DNA of 64,000 bases, taken from positions 34,430,504 through 34,494,503 of the forward strand of contig NC_051075.1 in assembly GCF_004664715.2 (NCBI RefSeq), in the 5' to 3' direction. This document shows positions 57,071 through 64,000 of the stretch, in pieces. The stretch comes from Peromyscus leucopus. Its lineage: Eukaryota > Chordata > Mammalia > Rodentia > Cricetidae. Position numbers and translations under genes: made by a program. The notes beneath the pieces were generated by a model that saw only the letters and a program-made list of their open reading frames with translations, ran no database searches and was not told where the DNA came from. Each line of letters starts with the position of its first letter. Within the stretch, counting starts at the first letter, position 1.

Positions 57071-57228
57071 GTGCAGCACCCTCAGAGGTCAGAGTTGGCA
57101 TCAGATCCTCTTGAGATGAAATTACAGGCAATTTTGAGTTGTCTGACATGAGTGCTTGGAACTGTACTTAAATCCTATGCAAGAGTAGCAAGTTCTCTTA
57201 ATCACTGAGCCATCTATCCAGCCCTTAA
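57020..57228 (-). mobile_element. (TG)n plus B3/B2-type SINE, antisense
   Basis: (TG)n at 57020-57066 replaces the usual T-rich leader. It is followed by 'CAGAGGTCAGAGTTGGCATC', 'ATTACAGGCAATTTTGAGTT', 'GCAAGAGTAGCAAGTTCTCT', 'CACTGAGCCATCTATCCAGC'. A16 follows near 57238-57253. Confidence 0.85.
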
Positions 57229-57253
57229 ACTGGAAATTAAAAAAAAAAAAAAA

Positions 57254-58539
57254 GTCAGAATTGTTTCTGCTTTACATATTCAGTTCTAAGTGATCTAGTG
57301 TAGGCATTAGAGACTAGCAGTAAATGCAGCCACTTCCTTAGAGAGCATTGAGCATGCATTATGAATCCACAGAGAGACATTCATGATGAAATATATAAGC
57401 CCAAGACATTTTGACTTGGCTTTTTTGCATTTTTTGGTAAGTTATCTAGGCAGTTGCCTTCTCTTATTTGAGCTAGTATATAGAAGAAATTTAAACACAT
57501 TTCATAGTAGGCATAGACTGAATCAGCTGGAAAACCATGCTTCTGCATTCCATTAGTTTTCTAGTATGGCTTATTGTGGTTGCAAGGAGGAATAACAATT
57601 TCAAGTAGGTGAAAGATTGTTGGATGAACTGTGGACAGTGTATGTATAAATACAGAAGCATATTGTTTGTCATTTTCAGGCTGATTCATGATCATATCGA
57701 ACCTCTTTGGAGTTGGGGTACACAGGATGTCACAGGGCATCTGTGAAATAGTACATGATTTTCCAGTTTTGCTCACAAGCATATTTACTAATTCCAGGAA
57801 GGAGACCCAAAATTTGTGAAAAAAGTTTGTACTTTACAGAGTATAAACTGATTGACCTTATGCATCCAAATTTCCTTTGCTTATGAAGGAAACAACTTTA
57901 ACTCCAGAGGCTTTGGTTTTGTGTTATGTTACCTGAGCAGGAAGGCTTTGTCTCGCTAACATCTCTTAGACAAAATGAACTGTGGTAAGAAGCTGACACA
58001 AACCTGAATGTGTCAGAATCTTCATTTTCTAATTCTGCTCTACTCTCTGCAATTGATTTTTTTCTTTCTGTATGAAAACCAGTCTTCCATTTCCTCTATG
58101 TTGCTTAGACAGAGAGCTATGTATTTGTTGTCTGTTATTATCAGTAGATTTCCAGTTTATACCAGATGCTTTGTAAATTTATGATGGACACTTGTGATCC
58201 TAATGTTTAAAGTTGAGTTGTACTTAAAAATGGAAATTCTATCAAAAGTTACTGAATTGTGTAACATCTGAATTTTCTCTAACTGAGGCTTCTATATAGA
58301 TATTTATTATGCGATCCTATTTCCTAAGAGTCTTGAAGCTTATGGTGGGTAGTACAATAGGAAGATGCAGTAAGTCTTTAAGACTGACACGGTAGCATTT
58401 AATACACTACTATAGGCGTGGATATGCATTATTCTATCAGCAGCTCCCAGATACAGTAGATCCAAAGAATTCTTAAAATGCTCAGTGCATAGAGGTAAAT
58501 GGCACATGTTTAAATAGATGCAAGTTACCATTTTTAAAG
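57254..58539. other. Non-repetitive stretch with an unexplained minus-strand frame
   Basis: 57782-57561 is open for 73 codons on the minus strand, overlapping a second 60-codon frame (57673-57491). No splice signals or homology were recognised. Confidence 0.3.
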
Positions 58540-58748
58540 TTTTTTTTTTTAAATTATGTGCCTGCGTGTGAGTATATGCATGTGAGTGCAAGTGCCATAT
58601 ATGCCTATAGGTCAGAAGAAGGTGTCAGATGCCCCAAGACTGGAGTTAGAAGCAGTTGTAACCATTTGACATAGAAGCTAGGAACTGAATTCGAGTCCTC
58701 TGTAAGATCAGTATATGCTTTTAGCTTATGAAGCCATCTTACCAAGCC
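58540..58748 (-). mobile_element. B3/B2-type SINE, antisense
   Basis: 'TTATGTGCCTGCGTGTGAGT', 'AGGTCAGAAGAAGGTGTCAG', 'GACTGGAGTTAGAAGCAGTT', 'AGCTTATGAAGCCATCTTAC'. Confidence 0.85.
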
Positions 58749-58849
58749 AAAGTTAGTACTTTTAAAAAGCAATATGCTTAGACTACTGAACCCCAAAGTA
58801 TATGTCTGTAATATGTACCCTCTCAGTAAAACTTTTGGATCCCATATCC

Positions 58850-59230
58850 TTTATCCTTGTGATGGCAAGTCTTTGTCAAACTGACAAAGATAGAGTCACC
58901 TTGAAGGAGAAAATGCCTCCATAAGACTAGCTTGTAGGCAAGTGTGTGAAACATTTTTTTTTGATTAATGATTGATGTGGAAGGGCCCATCTAAAGTGGG
59001 CAGTGTTACCCTTGGGCAGGTGGGCATGGGTTGTGTAAAAGTCCAGATGATCAAACAAAGAGAAGACAGTCAGTAAGTAGTTCCTCTCATGGCCTCTCTT
59101 TCAGTTTCTGCCTTGAGCTCCTGCCCTGCATTCCTTGATAAAAGACTGTGATCACAGTTTTTTTAAAAAATAAGCCCTATTCTCCCTAGGTTGCTTTTGG
59201 CCATGATGCTGATGACAGCAATAAAAAAAA
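58850..59230 (+). mobile_element. LTR-like rodent repeat (MaLR type suspected)
   Basis: 'GGAGAAAATGCCTCCATAAG', 'TTGATTAATGATTGATGTGG', 'GGGCAGTGTTACCCTTGGGC', 'CTCTCATGGCCTCTCTTTCA' and 'AGGTTGCTTTTGGCCATGAT' match a very common rodent repeat. I think it is MaLR-related, but the family name is unsure. Confidence 0.6.
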
Positions 59231-59419
59231 AATCTAGAAGAGTCCTCTACAACAGAACACCTTTTAGAATAGGAAGTATTAAAGGTCCATTGCATCACCA
59301 ACTTGCAAGCACATAATATGTTATCATCAACTCTAGCCACCGTGCTGCAAAAAGGAATTTCTGTGGCAACCGAGAATGTGTTCAGAAAAGGTGTGAGTCT
59401 TCCTAATTAATTAATTAAT

Positions 59420-59585
59420 TAATTAATAATTTGTGTGTGGGGGGGTGTGAGTTTGTGAGTGTGTGGGAATGTCTGAAGACAACCTGAGGGATTTGCTTCT
59501 ATCCCTCTATTAGCTAGTACATAGTGATCAAACTTGGGTCCTCAGGCTAAGGGGCAGACACATTTATCCACATTGCTGGGGCTGG
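59420..59585 (-). mobile_element. tRNA-derived SINE (B3-like), antisense
   Basis: 'GAATGTCTGAAGACAACCTG', 'ATCAAACTTGGGTCCTCAGG', 'CTAAGGGGCAGACACATTTA', 'TCCACATTGCTGGGGCTGG'. Preceded by (TTAA)n at 59405-59425 and a G7-containing TG-rich patch. Confidence 0.65.
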
Positions 59586-59602
59586 GATTATTCAAAAAAA
59601 AT

Positions 59603-60228
59603 TTATGTACAGTATAGGTTGAATAATGTGCCCCTCAAAGAACTTTGAAATCCTAACTCTAAGAAGCTCTCAGAATCAAAATGAAGCCACTTTTGTCAAA
59701 GTGTAATCCAAAATAGATGAAACAATGCTGACAGAAAAGTTATGAAGAAACTCATAATGTAAGCCTAGAAATTATTCACAAAAGACAAGACAGAGCAACT
59801 ACCCTGCACAAAGGGCACCACAACCTTTTGACAAACAACAAACACATATTTCCAAATACACTTAACAAACAATTGTCCATTTAATCTTAAACTGATACCA
59901 TCCTTTGCTACAAGAGTCATTCAATATAGGTCACATTCATCATTTCACCTTTAACAATTAGACCTAGCAACAACATCTTTGAATACACCCAGATTTACTA
60001 TTAAACAAATGGTCTCATTGCAGTGCTTTTGATATCTGCAGATAAATATCATTCATCATTTCTCAAAGAATCTCTTTCAGGTTGTTATTTGGGTAGGTGA
60101 CATTTAGAAGATGTTTTCTACACAGTTATTTAAGGTGAGAATAATGGAGTGGGGAGATCCCATAATTCAACACAATTGGTGTCTGAGAAGAAGAGGAAAA
60201 CACAATGTTGAGACAAACACAGAAATGT

Positions 60229-60265
<37 letters not shown>

Positions 60266-60526
60266 GTGGTGATAGAGACAGAAATTGGAGTGATGCAGAT
60301 GGAAGTCAAGGAACATCAAGGTTTGATGGCCACCACCAGAAGCTAGGAAAAGGCAAAAGAAAAAAAAAAGTACTACTCAGAACCTCCTCCCAAAAAAGTA
60401 GCCTGTAGACACCCAGAATCTAGAATCCTAACATCCAAACTATAAGAGGGTAAATGCCTGTTGTTTTAAACCACGGATCTTGTGTGACCTTTATAAGACT
60501 GCCCTAGGAAACTAATACACTACAGA
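59603..60526 (+). mobile_element. MLT1-like MaLR LTR, sense, interrupted
   Basis: The 5' end 'GGTTGAATAATGTGCCCCTC', 'TGAAATCCTAACTCTAAGAA'; the 3' end 'GGCCACCACCAGAAGCTAGG', 'TGTTGTTTTAAACCACGGAT', 'GCCCTAGGAAACTAATACAC'. Both are characteristic of MLT1. About 400 bp of unrelated sequence (about 59720-60130) separates the halves, and (CA)n occurs at 60229-60262. An ancient, pre-rodent insertion. Confidence 0.7.
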
Positions 60527-62084
60527 AGAGTGCATTCCAGCTGACAGAGTCCATAGATCTCATGAAATGTGTTTATGTTTCTTCTGGATATTAGTTGAAA
60601 TAATTATTTCCTGGTATTTCCAAACCATTTTTGATGTGCCATTGCAATATTGATCATCTGTGGTCCTTCTAGAATGTACTATACTACATAGTAATCCAAA
60701 GTGGTCTCTTGCTCTGGTTACAAAGAACATAACTTACATTCATTGTGGTACCACAACCCTGATGCTTAAAGTTCATCTTAAAAAATAGTATAAATCTTAT
60801 GATGCCCAAAGGAAGAGGTCCTAATTAACTAAGGATTTTCTTCTGCTCAATCCTGTCCTGCATCGTTCAATGATTTGTGCTAAAGGCAAGAAAGTACAAT
60901 GAGGCCCAATTGTGGAGAATAATGTTTCCTCATGGAGCACAAGGAAGTATAAAAAAAAGAAAGGAATCAATGTCTGCTGACGGAAAACGATAAAACCATT
61001 GGGAAGATAAATGACATTTTTACCTCTTTGTTAATATCTTGACAGCAAGAGAAAGTCAAAAGATTAACAATTTCTAAAAATGAATTCCTAGAGTCATTCT
61101 TAATAACTGTTTCCTTGTTTATCAGTCAGGGAAACAGTCTATTTCATAAGCACTTTTCTTCTTTGTAACCAGGTTAACGTTTTAGGGTAATTTTTATTCT
61201 TCATTGATTTATCTGGAACAAATCTGAGCATTTGAGCAAAGGACTGTGATGAACCTAATTTAAACTAATTTTATTAGCTTACAATCAGCACTTGTTTAGT
61301 TTATTAGTTACTTCTGATACCATATTCTATAACACGATGCCTACAATTTTTTGCTTTTAAGTAAAATGAAGTTGAAGTTGAAATTTTCACTTTCTTATTT
61401 TAATGTCCTTCCAACAAACACTTCACTGAGGTAGAGATGTGAAATCTTGTCAATTCAAATGTCTTAATGAGTGAAGATAAATTTGATTTAAGAATATCAC
61501 CACTATGGTAACTTTCAAGATATTCTTCAAGGAGAGGTAGATATAACTATTATTAAAAATGAACATTTGTAATGTAATGAGTGTGCTCAAGTGACTAAGG
61601 GTTTCTGGACTTACATGCATAAGCACACACACAAAATCATAAAAATAGGTCAATTAGTTAATCATTACATAAGAAAAAATTCACCTGAGTGATATTAAGG
61701 CTAGTACATTTACAATTTGTTGACAGCTCTAAAAACACTTTAAAAAATGAGTAAAAATCATTCTGTAAAATGTCAACTAATTGCTAATATCTGATCATGT
61801 AATGTGTGTAATATACTATAATATATGTAATATATTTATGTATATGTCAAAGGTCTATCAGTTTGTATATCTAATTAATTTGCTTTTGTGTTTTGAAGTC
61901 CATTATCTAACCCTTGCCAAGATTCAGATCAGATCTGGACAGAATATCACAGGCAAAGTCATTATGCCAGTCTGTATTTATCAGATATATCTGTCACAAA
62001 AAAACCCACGAATGTATGAACCATCAGACTTCCAATGTTCAGATCTAATTCAGTTTCAGGTGTATTTTTAAGAGATGAGGATAC
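60527..62084. other. Non-repetitive AT-rich stretch
   Basis: No repeat family or exon-like frame supported. The 96-codon frame at 61781-62071 has no signals. Confidence 0.3.
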
Positions 62085-62205
62085 AGTTCCCCAAATTAGT
62101 TATACAATACCAGGTTGCTAGCCCTGATATCATATACATACAAGTAACAGTATACAGACTAAATAGATGATATCTATGTATTTAGGGATGTACACATAAA
62201 ACAAA
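62085..62205 (+). mobile_element. L1 3' UTR fragment
   Basis: 'AGTTATACAATACCAGGTTG', 'GCCCTGATATCATATACATA', 'CAAGTAACAGTATACAGACT' match the same L1 3' UTR section as 63425-63490. Confidence 0.65.
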
Positions 62206-63224
62206 ACAAAACAAATCAACCTCTTTAAGTTGTCATGTCTGTTTATGTAATTCAAGTACTATTTTAGCTGGCTGTCCCTATATTTCACCTGGAAAAGCAC
62301 TGTAATCTATTGGCCAACACAAAGTCCTATTGGTCAAAGCATTTTGTATTTCTTAATGCTGACATTTCACTTATTTATACCAATATTGAGAATATTGGCA
62401 AAGTGTTACTATCCAACACCTGATATTTGAGAATGTAATCATCCTTATGGCTTTAGAGACCCCATTGTCAAGCCAACATTGCCTTCAGTATCATTTTATT
62501 AGAGGACTGTCTCCTCTAAACCTCTCCATGTTGGCAGTGTCCTGACCAGTGCATTTTGTATAGTGAGCAACCTTAGTGAACTCTTTAACACAAGTTCATA
62601 AAATAAAGAAATGGTAACATTGTCACTTCTCTGAGCCTTTGGGGTGTTTGAGTTCTCTGTGGAGGTTGCTTTTGACACCCAACATGACTTAGTATAAGTC
62701 ATCATGATGTCTAAATGTCAAAGAACTATCAGAACAGCATATTAAAATAGTTTCTAGTTAATTATGTGACTAATAAAGCCCAAATCATATGAGGAATGTT
62801 TCCATTTTAACTTTTTTCTAGTCTATTCAATATGATCAAAAAGTTTACCACCTAACTCAATATTCTCTTGCCACTAGTGTTTATGCTGGTCAAAGCTAAT
62901 GTAAATGTGACAAATAGAATAATCTGCAGATTCTAATGGGTTAACTGCAATCATCTAATAATGACAGTAATAGCTTAAATTGTGTTTGTAGAAGAAATTA
63001 TTTTGCATCTACAACTCAATCACAGATGATTGATATCTGCTTAGCATTTACACATGCTAAGCATTTTTAATACATCTGCATAGAATTGTGGATCACAACC
63101 TAATAGATAATTCTACAACACAATTCTAGTACTTAAGTTTCAGAGATAATTACGGAAGAGAGGGCAGAGGATTGCAAGAGCCAAGGGTGTAAGGCGTTTG
63201 CTGTAAGACTGTACTTCTTATTAA
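62206..63224. other. Non-repetitive stretch
   Basis: Nothing recognised. Confidence 0.3.
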
Positions 63225-63720
63225 TATAAGAAGCTACATTCATAGAGGCTCAGCAACATGGCTGCCCAAGCAAAAGCTGGACAAGGATGATGACAACAGA
63301 CATGTCAAAGTTAAGAGGGAAAGACCATGAGGGCTCCCACACAACACAAACCACTAAAGGCAAATGGGAAATAAAGAATGATGAAATCAGCAGAAATAGT
63401 CTTCTCCAGGGAAGAGTTTGCCAATTGGCTATCCAATACCAAATTGTCATCTCTGAAAACCTATACATACAAATAACATTATACAAATTGAGCAGGCTGT
63501 ATATATCTATATTTATATCTATATCTATATTTATACTATAACATCTGTCTATATATACATATATATGTATATATATAGTGTGTGTGTATGAACAAGTAAA
63601 ATAATGCAGTCATAAATTGAAAAGTGGGGAAGGAGGGGTAATGTAAGGGTTTGGAAGGAGTAAACGGAAGGGAAGAATGGTTTAATTATTTTATAATATC
63701 AAAAAGAAAATAATTTTTAA
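63225..63720 (+). mobile_element. Rodent L1 (Lx-like) 3' UTR
   Basis: 'AGAGGCTCAGCAACATGGCT', 'CTTCTCCAGGGAAGAGTTTG', 'CCAATTGGCTATCCAATACC', 'AAACCTATACATACAAATAA', an AT microsatellite (63500-63580), then a G/A-rich end 'GAAAAGTGGGGAAGGAGGGG' and an AT tail. 5'-truncated; no ORF2. Confidence 0.75.
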
Positions 63721-64000
63721 GTTATTTTTGTAGTGGCGGCATCATACATGGGGCTTTGTGTTCTACACAAGGGCTAGAGTACTGAGGTACAACCACATTT
63801 CACAGGGGTTTTTTGTTTATTATAGACAGATTACAATTTTTAATAACATATTTATCCCTTTGCCTAATTTTTAGGTATGAATCAGAAATTTGAGTGCTTT
63901 CTCTTCAGTTAGAATGCCAGCTTGCTTTTCTATGAAAGACAGAAGACTCTTATTTGTAGTCTGGAAACTTCATTACACGTTTATGATTAAAACAGCACTC

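Noticed and set aside
1..64000. CRISPR arrays, operons, phage or plasmid modules, tRNA/rRNA genes
   Set aside because: The repeat content and exon-like splice signals show mammalian nuclear DNA; no such structures were seen on either strand.

Overview
The window is mammalian nuclear DNA, AT-rich and dominated by interspersed repeats. The repeat set points to a muroid rodent, most likely a cricetid (deer mouse, vole or hamster group). It includes B1 copies with the 'GGCGCAAAGCTACACAGAGAAACC' type 3' half, B3/B2-, B4- and ID-type SINEs, rodent L1 3' ends, several rodent ERV LTR families, and older mammalian layers (MIR, MLT1-like, old L1). No bacterial features, tRNA or rRNA genes, CpG island or CRISPR array were seen. 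Repeat family names were assigned by eye and are approximate.

Most of the window reads as introns and flanks. The main coding signal is on the minus strand. Three separate segments (30183-30304, 9172-9290 and 3203-3149) are each open in one frame, bounded by AG/GT splice signals or a stop codon, and have matching splice phases. Joined in minus-strand order they give a continuous 98-residue C-terminus ending in a stop, with introns of about 20.9 kb and 6 kb. I do not recognise the protein. Two weaker exon-like segments (44655-44782 plus, 45057-45122 minus) and several unexplained ORFs are listed with low confidence.

Layout. 1-3148: B1 pieces, an AT-rich tract, and sequence downstream of the minus-strand stop. 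3.1-9.3 kb: terminal exon, a CT/CA microsatellite, two ERV LTRs, a plus-strand L1 tail, ID and B1 SINEs, middle exon. 9.3-30 kb: the long intron, with SINEs, MIRs, an LTR, microsatellites, an old antisense L1, a plus-strand L1 body and a deleted provirus with polypurine tract and 3' LTR, itself hit by a young B1. 30.2-30.3 kb: third exon. 30.7-36.4 kb: a dense ERV block with nested LTRs, a 37-bp inverted-repeat element, and a direct repeat of about 160-185 bp on either side. 36.4-41 kb: mostly non-repetitive, a (CTG)12 tract and an L1 3' end. 41.4-42.7 kb: a full-length, decayed intronless copy of Fam20b split by a B1 with a 16-bp target-site duplication. 43-64 kb: largely non-repetitive sequence scattered with SINEs, LTRs, an inverted old L1, an MLT1-like LTR and L1 3' UTRs.

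The genes do not form an operon-like system. The points of interest are the unnamed split gene, the Fam20b retrocopy and the ERV block architecture.
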